Below, piece by piece: positions 43,852-52,570 of a stretch of DNA of 64,000 nt. Origin of the DNA: Aurantibrevibacter sp041749595 (GTDB lineage Bacteria; Bacteroidota; Bacteroidia; Flavobacteriales; Flavobacteriaceae); contig JBGTBA010000066.1 in NCBI GenBank assembly GCA_041749595.1, positions 1-64,000 on the forward strand. The letters are read 5' to 3'. Every line of letters starts with the position of its first letter. The first letter of the stretch is position 1. The position numbers and the translations under genes were made by a program. The notes beneath the pieces were generated by a model. That model was given only the letters and a program-made list of their open reading frames with translations. It was not told the origin of the DNA and made no database searches.

Positions 43852-43859
43852 CAAAGCTA
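43852..43859 (-). promoter_or_regulatory. -7 box of trmB-lysE-atl
   Basis: The minus strand reads TAGCTTTG, matching TAnnTTTG, with a TTTG 17 nt further upstream as a possible -33 element. It decides the trmB start. Confidence 0.55.
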
Positions 43860-43996
43860 CGGAAATATTGGGATGCCAAAAATCCACTTCTCATACATTT
43901 GCCCAAGAACCCAAGCGGCTTTGGATGGTCTCAATAAAAAGTTATTGAAAGCGACCTTATTGGCCCATAAATGTCCCCGCAACAAGCATCAGGGAA

Positions 43997-45193
43997 TTAT
44001 TTAGGTTCAGTGCTAAATTTAAATGAAGTATTAGAGGCGTATTTCTCTCCGGGATTCAATACCACAGAGGGAAATTTCTTTTGATTGGGTGAATCAGGAT
44101 AGTGCTGGGTTTCAAGGCAAAATCCCGTTCTTTGCGCATAGGTCCCTCCACCTTTTGCGGGTAATGTGCCATTCAAAAAATTTCCGGTATATAGCTGTAC
44201 CCCGGGTTCGTCCGTGAACACTTCCATAATTCTACCACTTTCCGGATGGCGCACCCTTGCAGAAAGTCTAATACCTGAGTTTGGATTGTTGAGTACCCAA
44301 CAATGGTCGTACCCCGATCCCTTTTTAAGTTGGTCATGATCCTGTGCAATATCCCTGCCAATGGTTTTGGGCTCTCTAAAATCGAACGGGGAACCGTCCA
44401 CTGGTGCAATTTCACCTGTAGGAATCAATGCTCTGTCCACTGGGAGGTATGCGTCTGAATATAAGGTAAGTTCGTGATCCAGAACGGTTTTTGAAAAATC
44501 GCCCGAAAGGTTAAAATAAGAATGTTGGGTAAGGTTGACAATGGTTTTTTTGTCAGTAGTGGCCTCGTAATGGACGTCCAAACTATTGTCGTCTTTCAAG
44601 GTATAGGTAACGGAAACGGATAAATTCCCAGGATATCCTTCTTCCATATCCTTACTATTGTAGGTTAACCGCAGGGATGCCCCATTCCTTTCCTTTTCTG
44701 GGAAGGCATCCCAAAGGACTTTGTCGAACCCTTTTATCCCCCCATGCAGATGGTTTACGCCATTATTTGCCGCCAAAGTATATTCCATTCCTTCAAGACT
44801 GAATTTTGCGTTGGCGATGCGGTTACCATATCTGCCAATGATCGCCCCAAAATATGGATTGCTTTGGATGTACTGTGACAGGGAATCCAGGCCCAGCATA
44901 ATGTCCTCGGAAATGCCCTCATTATTGGGTGCCTTCAATGAAACAATTATACCCCCATAGGTTATAATACCCACTTCCATGCCACTTTGATTTTTTAGCG
45001 TATAGCGATCTACCTTTTTGCCATCTGGCATCGTTCCAAAATCATCCGCCTCAATAGTTGCTTTTTCCCCCAAAGACCTTGTACCCATATTTTCCTCTTT
45101 GTTACTGTTCTCTTTTTGGTCCTTGCACCCTGTAGCCATTAAAACTAGAAATACAAGACCAAAAGTATAAAAATAGTGTTTTAAAAAATTCAT
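43997..45193 (-). CDS. galM: Aldose 1-epimerase, exported lipoprotein
   Basis: Mutarotase interconverts alpha and beta anomers of galactose, glucose or other aldoses. The 398-residue protein has a lipoprotein signal (GLVFLVLMATGCKDQ) and the GalM beta-sandwich. Motifs are FGAIIGRYGNRIANAKF, NNGVNHLHGGIKGFDKVLWD, VNLTQHSYFNLSG (catalytic His) and FCLETQHYPDSPNQKKFPS (catalytic Glu). Periplasmic location suggests sugar scavenging. A broken NUDIX-type sugar regulator lies about 1 kb upstream, the remains of what may once have been a sugar-utilisation locus. Confidence 0.93.
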   Translation of the reverse strand: MNFLKHYFYTFGLVFLVLMATGCKDQKENSNKEENMGTRSLGEKATIEADDFGTMPDGKKVDRYTLKNQSGMEVGIITYGGIIVSLKAPNNEGISEDIMLGLDSLSQYIQSNPYFGAIIGRYGNRIANAKFSLEGMEYTLAANNGVNHLHGGIKGFDKVLWDAFPEKERNGASLRLTYNSKDMEEGYPGNLSVSVTYTLKDDNSLDVHYEATTDKKTIVNLTQHSYFNLSGDFSKTVLDHELTLYSDAYLPVDRALIPTGEIAPVDGSPFDFREPKTIGRDIAQDHDQLKKGSGYDHCWVLNNPNSGIRLSARVRHPESGRIMEVFTDEPGVQLYTGNFLNGTLPAKGGGTYAQRTGFCLETQHYPDSPNQKKFPSVVLNPGEKYASNTSFKFSTEPK

Positions 45194-45277
45194 GTCGTTA
45201 GTATTTGATTGGTCTAAGACCGTTTTGAAACAAATGGCACTATTCCTTATTGGCGTCCATCCTATCCCTAAATCCCC

Positions 45278-45603
45278 TTATAGTCGTCTATTGTAAATCA
45301 TAATAGGTTCTATTTCCACAATATCGGCAAAATCTTCCATATATTCTGTTATTATTCCCTGACTATAGGTAAAGTATGATGGTTCTCCGTTAAAAATCCA
45401 TATTGTGCCACAATTTTCAGATTGGGTTATGGTTCACGGATAACCCTTAGGCGTTTACGCTGTCTTCCGTATGGGCCACCGGTCAAGGCCAAAGGCTCAC
45501 CAATGGCCTTCATGGAAGCCAATGACAAGCCAAACATATCTATGCGAATATTTTTATCGATCTGGGACCTATTGTCCTTTTTGCCAAAAACGGATATTAT
45601 CAT
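45278..45603 (-). pseudogene. Possible decayed gene
   Basis: The minus strand has a 58-codon ORF (45427-45603) with protein-like text such as DMFGLSLASMKAIGEPLALT and GGPYGRQRKRLRVIREP. A second open piece in another frame follows (45278 to about 45430), reading SENCGTIWIFNGEPSYFTYS then QGIITEYMEDFADIVEIEPI and ending with a stop. The adjoining pieces look like one gene broken by a frameshift, but the family is unknown and the case is weak. Confidence 0.3.
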
Positions 45604-45688
45604 TTTCCCCTAACCTTCAATATAATTTAAAGGGTATTTGAACAAAATAAAAAAAATCTTGAAATTTTATATTTTACCTCACCCGAAA

Positions 45689-45760
45689 CTGCCAAAAAAG
45701 GCAGCTCCGACCTCTCCCAAGGAGAGGTTATTTGGAAACCTCGAGGCAAAGCCGTCGAGG
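45689..45760. repeat. Three-hairpin intergenic repeat
   Basis: Three consecutive inverted repeats are packed in 72 bp: CTGCC/GGCAG (45689-45704), ACCTCTCC-CAA-GGAGAGGT (45710-45728, 8-bp stem) and CCTCGAGGC-AAA-GCC-G-TCGAGG (45739-45760, one bulge). The GC-rich hairpins contrast with the AT-rich surroundings. This layout resembles dispersed REP-like intergenic repeats of Bacteroidota. No second copy was noticed in this window. Confidence 0.5.
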
Positions 45761-46264
45761 AATTTTTAGACTAAATAACAAGGAACTGACCCCCCCAATA
45801 CAAACCCGACAATTGCCCAATACTCTCTGTTCCAAAACGAAGGCCACGATAAAATCGCAGCCTTCTAACTCAAAACTAACTCAAAAAAAACAAGTGGTCA
45901 ACCATAAATTGACCCGAACAATTAAAACAAAATGATTATCCAATTAAGAACCATATCTTTATTTCCTGTTCCCATAAATATTAAAAATAGGGGTGTTAAA
46001 TTTAAAGTGTTTTTTGCACACCTAAAATAAAGAAAAATAGGGTTGCTTTGCAAATTGTTTTAGCACTAATTTGTTTTATATCTATTTTTAAGGCCGTTTA
46101 TAACCTTTAACCTAATGATTTATCGTGAAATAAGCACTTAAACCAACTGATTTTGCCCGTTCAACCAATTTAAAAAAACGCGGAATCTTTATTGTATTAA
46201 AAGAAATAAATAACTTAAACGTATTTGTGGGTAAGTTTTTTAACTTGCATTAAAAAATAGAGTT

Positions 46265-46955
46265 TTGCCAAATAAGTATAATAAGGCGGATAGGTTTCTG
46301 CTTGCGGTAGATTGCATTATCTTTGGTTTTGACCATGAGAGTTTAAAAGTTCTTTTGGTTAAACGGAAAATAGAACCGGAGCTCTGAAAATGGTCCCTAA
46401 TCGGGGGGTTTTTGAAAAAAGCGGAATACCTGGACCAGGCCGCCGCACGGATTCTGCATCATCGTACCGGGCTGCAACATATCTATATGGAACAGCTTTT
46501 TGCTTTTAGCAAAATTGATCGGGATCCCGGGGAAAGGACGATTTCCGTGGCCTATTATGGCTTGGTGGATGTTGCCGCCCACAACAAGGACTTGATTCAT
46601 TTGAACTTTGCCCACTGGTTTGAACTGAGCACCGCACCAAAGCTTATTTTTGACCATGGCCAAATGGTGGAAAAAGCAATAGCCAGATTACAGCGAAGGG
46701 CTAGGAGCAAGCCCATTGGCTTTGAACTATTACACAAAAAGTTTACCATGCGCCAACTACAAACACTGTATGGGGCCATCCTAAATAAAAAGTCTGGATA
46801 AGCGTAATTTTATAACCAAGGTAAATGCAATGGACATCCTTATAAAGTTAGATGAAAAAGATATGACCGTTTCCAGAAAGGGAGTTTACCTGTTTATGTT
46901 CGATAAAGGGAAGTACGATCTAAAAACGGAGGATGGTTTTAATTTTAAAATATAG
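46265..46955 (+). pseudogene. NUDIX plus winged-helix transcription regulator (AraR/NrtR-like), inactivated
   Basis: The translated remains match a 230-residue sugar-responsive regulator: DRFLLAVDCIIFGFDHESLK, a NUDIX-like region with WSLIGGFLKKAEYLDQAAAR, RDPGERTISVAYYGLVD, AHWFELSTAPKLIFDHGQMV and the DNA-binding winged helix RSKPIGFELLHKKFTMRQLQ, LYGAILNKK. Two lesions are seen. A TGA at 46385-46387 stands where the family has Gly (IEPEL-stop-KWSL). A one-base gain or two-base loss near 46791-46800 shifts the frame, after which DKRNFITKVNAMDILIKLDE, KDMTVSRKGVYLFMF and the C-terminus continue to 46955. The start codon would be TTG at 46265. It is adjacent to galM; related regulators control arabinose or other sugar genes. 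Confidence 0.82.
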
Positions 46956-47253
46956 CTTCCATTTAACTATCTTATATTTTGTCTCAAGTATCATTTGTCC
47001 GATGCCGAACGGGTTCCCCAATTAGAGATATGGCCGAATTTAAAATACCCATTTTAATCATTATACTCCCTTGGAATGGCACGATAATGCCCGTGCTTAA
47101 TTTTATGTAGTCCCAACAATCACTGAAATTAACGGGCCCAAAGTATTATTATTTCCTTTTTTCTTTATATAATTCTTTTAAAAACAATAATTTAGCGGCT
47201 TGTTATGCAACAAATAGATCTGGATGTCCTTAAATAATTTAAGGAATAATCGA

Positions 47254-48996
47254 ATGAAATTAAAGCACCTCCATAGAGCCACATTTTGGCTTGGCCTCAT
47301 TGGTATCCTGGTTTTTATTGCCGACTTTGGTTTTGCGCAGGACCAAGCATTGGAAACTATGCTGAACGGTTATTATTTTATTGTTCTGAGCTTAGGCATT
47401 ATATCAACGACACTGCGGTATAAGGCCAGGAATAGCCCTAGAAAAGGAAAGGTGTTCTTTTTTGACTCCCTGACCGTACTGTTTACCCTGGGGGTATTTT
47501 ATGTTCATTTTTTTAATGTGCAAAGCTTGGATCCCCAATCCGTTTTATACAATGACAATTGGATAAAATTTGCCATTGTATTTACATTTATCCGGGAATT
47601 CTCGGAAATCAGCATTAATTATAGGAGGACCTTTTTAAACCCTGCGCAATTGTTCATCATAAGTTTTTTGTCCATAATTTTTTTGGGTGCATTGCTTTTA
47701 ATGTTGCCAAAGGCCACTTATAACGGGATTTCATTTCTAGATGCCCTATTCACCTCCACCAGTGCCGTTTGCGTAACCGGCCTCATTGTGGTTGATACCG
47801 GCAGTTATTTCACGTCCTTCGGACAGACCCTTATTATGTTGCTCATACAGATCGGGGGGCTGGGCATCTTGACCTTTGCAAGTTATTTCAGCTATTTTTT
47901 CAAAGGGGGGGCTACCTATGAAAACCAACTTGCCCTTAGTGATATGACTAATTCAAAAAAACTGGGCGAAGTTTTTTCTACCTTAAAACATATCCTCATC
48001 ATCACGTTCAGTATAGAATTTTTTGCCGGCCTGTTTATTTACACCAGTATCCCACCAAAAATTTTCAATTCGTCGTTCGACCAACTTTTTTTCTCCATGT
48101 TCCATGCCATATCGGCATTTTGCAATGCAGGATTTTCCACTTTGCCCAATAACTTATATGAAAATGGTTTCCGGTTTAATTACTACTTGCACCTGATTTT
48201 GATCCTTACCTTTGTGCTCGGTGGTTTGGGCTTTCCCATTGTGGTAAATCTTATCAATTATATAAAATACAAAGTGACCACCCTCCTTTCAATAGTTAAA
48301 AGAAAACAGAACTATAGGCCTTGGGTATTGAATATAAATAGTAGGATCACACTCATCACAACGATTTCATTGACTGCCATGGCCTTTGTTTTTTTCTATG
48401 TTACCGAGTACAACAACACACTTGCCGATCATAATGGGTTTGGCAAAATCGTGACCGCTTTGTTTAGTGCCACAACGCCAAGAACGGCGGGTTTTAATTC
48501 TATAGATCCCACTGCCCTGAATTTTTCCACGATAATGATGATCTTTCTTTTAATGTGGGTCGGGGCATCTCCCGCATCTACCGGAGGTGGAATTAAAACC
48601 AGCACATTTGCCATTGCCACCCTCAATATTTTGAGCTTGGCCAAAGGAAAATCAAGGATCGAGATCTTCAGAAGGGAAATTGCCGATATTACGGTCCGTA
48701 GGGCATTTGCAATTATCTCACTATCATTGATCGTCATTGGGCTGGCAGTGATACTGATATCCATTTTCGACAGTAATAAAAGTTTGATGGACATAGCCTT
48801 TGAGTGTTTTTCCGCCTACGGCACCGTAGGATTGAGCCTGGGCATAACAGCCACCCTTAGCGACCTGAGCAAATTAGTGATCATTGTTGTTATGTTCATG
48901 GGCAGGGTAAGCACGCTTTCCATCATAATAGCGGTTTTTAGGAAAATAAAACATAAGAATTACCGGTATCCAACAGAAGAAATTACAATAAACTAA
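47254..48996 (+). CDS. trkH: TrkH-family potassium uptake protein
   Basis: This channel-like membrane subunit of Trk/Ktr potassium uptake has about 580 residues. The four pore repeats are visible, for example FTSTSAVCVTGLIVVDTGSY, FHAISAFCNAGFSTLPNNLY, ATTPRTAGFNSIDPTALNFS and CFSAYGTVGLSLGITATLSD. There are about 10 to 12 transmembrane helices; an extra N-terminal helical part (about 100 residues) precedes the core. I prefer the ATG at 47254 (MKLKHLHRATFW); a start at 47224 adds ten residues. The partner trkA starts 12 nt downstream. Confidence 0.93.
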   Translation: MKLKHLHRATFWLGLIGILVFIADFGFAQDQALETMLNGYYFIVLSLGIISTTLRYKARNSPRKGKVFFFDSLTVLFTLGVFYVHFFNVQSLDPQSVLYNDNWIKFAIVFTFIREFSEISINYRRTFLNPAQLFIISFLSIIFLGALLLMLPKATYNGISFLDALFTSTSAVCVTGLIVVDTGSYFTSFGQTLIMLLIQIGGLGILTFASYFSYFFKGGATYENQLALSDMTNSKKLGEVFSTLKHILIITFSIEFFAGLFIYTSIPPKIFNSSFDQLFFSMFHAISAFCNAGFSTLPNNLYENGFRFNYYLHLILILTFVLGGLGFPIVVNLINYIKYKVTTLLSIVKRKQNYRPWVLNINSRITLITTISLTAMAFVFFYVTEYNNTLADHNGFGKIVTALFSATTPRTAGFNSIDPTALNFSTIMMIFLLMWVGASPASTGGGIKTSTFAIATLNILSLAKGKSRIEIFRREIADITVRRAFAIISLSLIVIGLAVILISIFDSNKSLMDIAFECFSAYGTVGLSLGITATLSDLSKLVIIVVMFMGRVSTLSIIIAVFRKIKHKNYRYPTEEITIN

Positions 48997-49008
48997 AGCA
49001 TTGAACAC

Positions 49009-49701
49009 ATGAAATTCATAATTGTAGGACTTGGGAATTTTGGGGCATCCCTTGCCCAAAAATTGACCGCACAAGGCAATGAGGTCATTGGTATTGACAC
49101 CAGCATGACCAAGGTGGACAGTTTTAAGGAAAAAATATCCCATACCATTTGCATGGATGCAACCGACGAGTTTACCGTCTCTGGCCTGCCATTGAAAGAT
49201 ACCGATATCGTGATCGTGGCCATTGGGGAAAACCAAGGGGAAAATGTTATGACCACCGCCCTATTCAAAAACCTACAGGTAAAAAGATTGATCAGTAGGG
49301 CCATAAACCCTTTGCATGAAAAAGTGCTGCAGGCCATAGGCGTGGATGAAATTGTGCACCCAGAGGAAGAAACCGCCGAACGCTGGTCCAAAAAATTATG
49401 CCTTAACAATGTTATTGATTCCTTTGAACTGAGCGACGACTACAGCATCATTGAGGTGAACGTTCCAAAGGAATATATAGGAAGTACCATTAGGGACGTC
49501 CGTTTTAGAAGCAAATACAACCTTTTGGTACTGACGACCATAAAAAAAGCCGAAGTAAATGTTATCATAGGCAAAAAAAACACCCAATCCAAGGTTCAGG
49601 GTGTTGCAACACCGGAATTAGTTTTAGAAGAGACAGATATTTTGGTCCTGTATGGCTCCAATAAAGACCTGCAGATCTTCTTAAAACAGAAAGGGGAATG
49701 A
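49009..49701 (+). CDS. trkA: TrkA-family potassium uptake regulator
   Basis: This cytoplasmic RCK protein gates the TrkH/KtrB channel. The 230-residue protein has the TrkA-N Rossmann fold (IIVGLGNFGASLAQKLTAQG, then GIDTSMTKVDSF) with a nucleotide site, and a C-terminal TrkA-C domain (ELVLEETDILVLYGSNKDLQ). A single N/C pair indicates the KtrA-like ring-forming type. It overlaps the next gene by 4 nt (ATGA). Confidence 0.93.
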   Translation: MKFIIVGLGNFGASLAQKLTAQGNEVIGIDTSMTKVDSFKEKISHTICMDATDEFTVSGLPLKDTDIVIVAIGENQGENVMTTALFKNLQVKRLISRAINPLHEKVLQAIGVDEIVHPEEETAERWSKKLCLNNVIDSFELSDDYSIIEVNVPKEYIGSTIRDVRFRSKYNLLVLTTIKKAEVNVIIGKKNTQSKVQGVATPELVLEETDILVLYGSNKDLQIFLKQKGE

Positions 49702-50270
49702 CAGAAAAAGAAAAAATGCTCACGGGGGCATTCTATAATTCGAGAGACCCGGAATTGATCGCCATGTACCATCATGCCCGAAAGTTGACCAAGGAATATA
49801 ATGATACAGACTCTGGGCAGACAGAAAGAAGGGATGCAATTTTAATGTCTCTCCTTGCTTTCAAAGGGGCCGGGGTCTGGATCGATCCTCCCTTTTTCTG
49901 CGATTACGGAGAGAATATATCCATTGGCGGGAATACATTTATAAATACGAATTGCATTTTTTTGGATACGAATAAAATTACCATTGGAAAAAACGGACTT
50001 ATAGCCCCCTATGTACAGATTTATACGGCGACCCATCCCTTAAAAGCATCTGAAAGAATCATTGAAAACGAGACCGGATCGGTTTATTTAACCGCTACAA
50101 AACCTGTAACCATAGGCAATAATGTATGGATCGGTGGAAATGCCATTATTTGTCCGGGCGTTACCATTGGAAATAATGTGACCATTGGTGCGGGGAGCGT
50201 AGTGACCAAAGATGTCCCCGATAACGTTTTGGCATTTGGGAATCCATGTAAAGCAGTGAACGGATTATAA
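49698..50270 (+). CDS. Maltose/galactoside O-acetyltransferase-like protein
   Basis: This 190-residue left-handed beta-helix acetyltransferase starts with the Mac domain (MLTGAFYNSRDPELIAMYHH) and has hexapeptide repeats with the signature TIGNNVWIGGNAIICPGVTI and TIGAGSVVTKDVPDN. The catalytic His is in YTATHPLKASER. It transfers acetyl from acetyl-CoA to a sugar. Translational coupling with trkA is odd for function and probably positional. It converges with the patatin gene. Confidence 0.9.
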   Translation: MTEKEKMLTGAFYNSRDPELIAMYHHARKLTKEYNDTDSGQTERRDAILMSLLAFKGAGVWIDPPFFCDYGENISIGGNTFINTNCIFLDTNKITIGKNGLIAPYVQIYTATHPLKASERIIENETGSVYLTATKPVTIGNNVWIGGNAIICPGVTIGNNVTIGAGSVVTKDVPDNVLAFGNPCKAVNGL

Positions 50271-50282
50271 AATATGCACTCA

Positions 50283-52553
50283 TTAAAACCAATACCCCAA
50301 ACTGAAAAAGATAGTGTCTCCATTGCGCTCGGGAGACCAAGTGTACATAACCTGTACCGGGCCTAAAAAAGATTCCAAGCCATACCCTAGACCATAACCC
50401 GAAAAATTAGGTGGCGTAAACCATTCCCCTGTCCTAAAAATATCGTCTTCAACGTTTGCATAATTGGCGGAAAACATAAAGTGGTTTTTTGGGACAAACT
50501 CATAATCAATTCTGCTATAAGCCTTTACATAACTATTTCCTGGCAACCCCAGAAAATCATATCCCAAAAAAGGCACAAAATTATTGATCATATCGGTGCC
50601 ATAACCCCCCAAAACAAAATCCAAAGAGGCAACTTCCGAGATTCCCAATTTAAAACCTCCCTCTGTTTCAATGTTAATGGATAAATTCCTTCCCAATGGA
50701 AACGCCGCACCCATGCGGGCCTTAGCTATTGAAAATTCCTTGAAATTATCATTATAGTCGGATGAATACAGATATAAATGAAAATCCCCGTTAAAATAAA
50801 GTCCTCTGGTCGGAAAATATTTATCGTTGTACGTGTCCAAAATAAGTCTGCCATACGTGCTGAAATAATTGCTTTTTTCAAATAAGGTCCTTTCATCGGG
50901 GCTATTTCCCAATGTTGGGTCGTTTTCATCCAAAAGCTGGTTCAAAGTCCTTGTGCTATATTTTAAGAATTTGTGCTCTAACCCAAGCATAAAGGCAAAT
51001 TCTTCCCTTACCACGGTTTGAAGGTAAATCTGATTGGTCAGATCGGTAACGTCCAGATTGATATTGCTGATATTGGTATCATCCCTACCCTGAAAATTGG
51101 ACTGTATCAGATCATAGTTTACTTCTTTTTCAAAATCATTGAACCTAGAGTTTATGCCAAAACTCCAATAGAACCCCTTATCCACATAATACTGGAAATC
51201 ATACCTAAGGTTGTCCCCCAATATAAAATCAATGGAGCCCACATCATCCCTCATTAAGATGTTCTTTTTGGTTAAATTTATCAGTGCCGCACTATTATAA
51301 AGATCATCGTAATGGGCCCCAATGCGTAAGAAGGTCTTGTTTGGATTTTCCTTTAAGTCTAAGACCAGGTCCAGTCCAAGCCCACCGTCGGATACCAATT
51401 TATACCTGATGGCCTGAAAATTGCCGGTGGCCGATAAGTTGCCTATCCCTTGTTCCAATTTTTCAAAAGTGATCTTCTCTGCCAAGTTTAGTCTAAGTTT
51501 CCCTTTTATATATCCCCTAGTATAGTTGAAATTCCCCTTTAAGACCAAGCGGTCCACCTCTATGGAATCTTGGACGGGGATCCGTACCCTTGGTTCTACG
51601 TGCCCTTTTTGCCGCAATGCCAGCTCTGCCAATTCCGTATATTTTTCCTTGGCGGCCACTTCGCCCGTTTTTATAATTTCATCCCCTAAATTAAAACTGA
51701 TGACCGAATAATTCTCTACCCCGGGCTTAATATAGATATCCGTTAATTTGGATTTTTGCTCCATGCCCTGGACCGTTCTGAAATTATTTATCTGTAAAAG
51801 GATTTCCGTTGCGGACAAAAGGGCCTCACGGTCCCTGAGGCCGTGTTGCACATCTACCCCGATGACCACATCTGCCCCTAGTTTTTTTATTTCCTCAATG
51901 GGGTAGTTGTTCACCACTCCACCATCTATCAACACCTGCCCGTCAATCTCGACAGGTCCAAAAAGCGAGGGCAGTGTCCCGCTGGCCAAAATCGCTTCTG
52001 GTAAATACCCTTTGTTGAGCAATACCTCTTCTCCGGTTTCAACATCGGTCGCAATGCATAAAAAAGGAATGGGCAGCTTATTAAAGTCTTCCACGTCTTT
52101 CACATGATATAACAGCCTCAGCAATTCATTGTAAATATTCTGCCCGTTTGAAAAGGACTGTGGAATTGAAACCTTGAATTTGTTAAAGGGCAAGGCCAAT
52201 GCATATCTTTCCGAATCTTCTTTCTCATAAAATGATTTTGCACTTCTGGGGAGATTGTCCTGTATTAAATCCATTAAATCGGTATTCCTGAATATGGAAT
52301 CCAGCTCCGTAGCAGAATAACCTGATGCATACAACCCTCCGATTATGGCTCCCATACTGGTGCCCCCAATATAATCTATGTGTACCCCCGCCTCTTCAAG
52401 AATCTTTAAAACCCCAATATGTGCAAGCCCTTTGGCCCCACCCCCACTTAAAACCAGACCTGCTTTTACCACTTCCCTTTTATCATTGGTTTCTTGGGCG
52501 GTCAGTACCAGGGTAAATAACAATAGCTGTATAAGAACACTTATTTTTCCCAT
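50283..52553 (-). CDS. Patatin-like phospholipase with BamA-type barrel
   Basis: This 756-residue outer membrane protein has a signal peptide, then a patatin domain (about 28-220): oxyanion loop LSGGGAKGLAHIG, nucleophile elbow YIGGTSMGAIIGG, and catalytic Asp in VLIDGGVVNNYPI. A POTRA-like segment follows (near 310-380), and a C-terminal 16-strand Omp85-type barrel ends in FFSLGYWF. This architecture equals the PlpD-like type Vd group. It probably hydrolyses phospholipids at the cell surface or periplasm. The gene starts 17 nt after uvrC on the same strand. Confidence 0.9.
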   Translation of the reverse strand: MGKISVLIQLLLFTLVLTAQETNDKREVVKAGLVLSGGGAKGLAHIGVLKILEEAGVHIDYIGGTSMGAIIGGLYASGYSATELDSIFRNTDLMDLIQDNLPRSAKSFYEKEDSERYALALPFNKFKVSIPQSFSNGQNIYNELLRLLYHVKDVEDFNKLPIPFLCIATDVETGEEVLLNKGYLPEAILASGTLPSLFGPVEIDGQVLIDGGVVNNYPIEEIKKLGADVVIGVDVQHGLRDREALLSATEILLQINNFRTVQGMEQKSKLTDIYIKPGVENYSVISFNLGDEIIKTGEVAAKEKYTELAELALRQKGHVEPRVRIPVQDSIEVDRLVLKGNFNYTRGYIKGKLRLNLAEKITFEKLEQGIGNLSATGNFQAIRYKLVSDGGLGLDLVLDLKENPNKTFLRIGAHYDDLYNSAALINLTKKNILMRDDVGSIDFILGDNLRYDFQYYVDKGFYWSFGINSRFNDFEKEVNYDLIQSNFQGRDDTNISNINLDVTDLTNQIYLQTVVREEFAFMLGLEHKFLKYSTRTLNQLLDENDPTLGNSPDERTLFEKSNYFSTYGRLILDTYNDKYFPTRGLYFNGDFHLYLYSSDYNDNFKEFSIAKARMGAAFPLGRNLSINIETEGGFKLGISEVASLDFVLGGYGTDMINNFVPFLGYDFLGLPGNSYVKAYSRIDYEFVPKNHFMFSANYANVEDDIFRTGEWFTPPNFSGYGLGYGLESFLGPVQVMYTWSPERNGDTIFFSLGYWF

Positions 52554-52570
52554 TTGGTTAATATAGCTCT

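Larger units (their letters stand above)
45194..46264. other. Gene-poor, decayed interval
   Basis: About 1.07 kb without an intact gene lies between galM and the broken regulator. It contains two short out-of-frame protein-like pieces (45278-45603), a three-hairpin repeat (45689-45760) and AT-rich DNA with small palindromes such as AAGTT-TTTT-AACTT near 46230. I see no RNA gene. Confidence 0.6.

Noticed and set aside
45732..45935. Plus-strand open frame of 67 codons
   Set aside because: It begins within the hairpin repeat and has a composition of Lys/Thr/Gln typical of translated AT-rich intergenic DNA.
46385..46387. In-frame TGA read as selenocysteine or programmed readthrough
   Set aside because: The family has Gly here, no SECIS-like structure was seen, and a second independent frameshift breaks the same gene.
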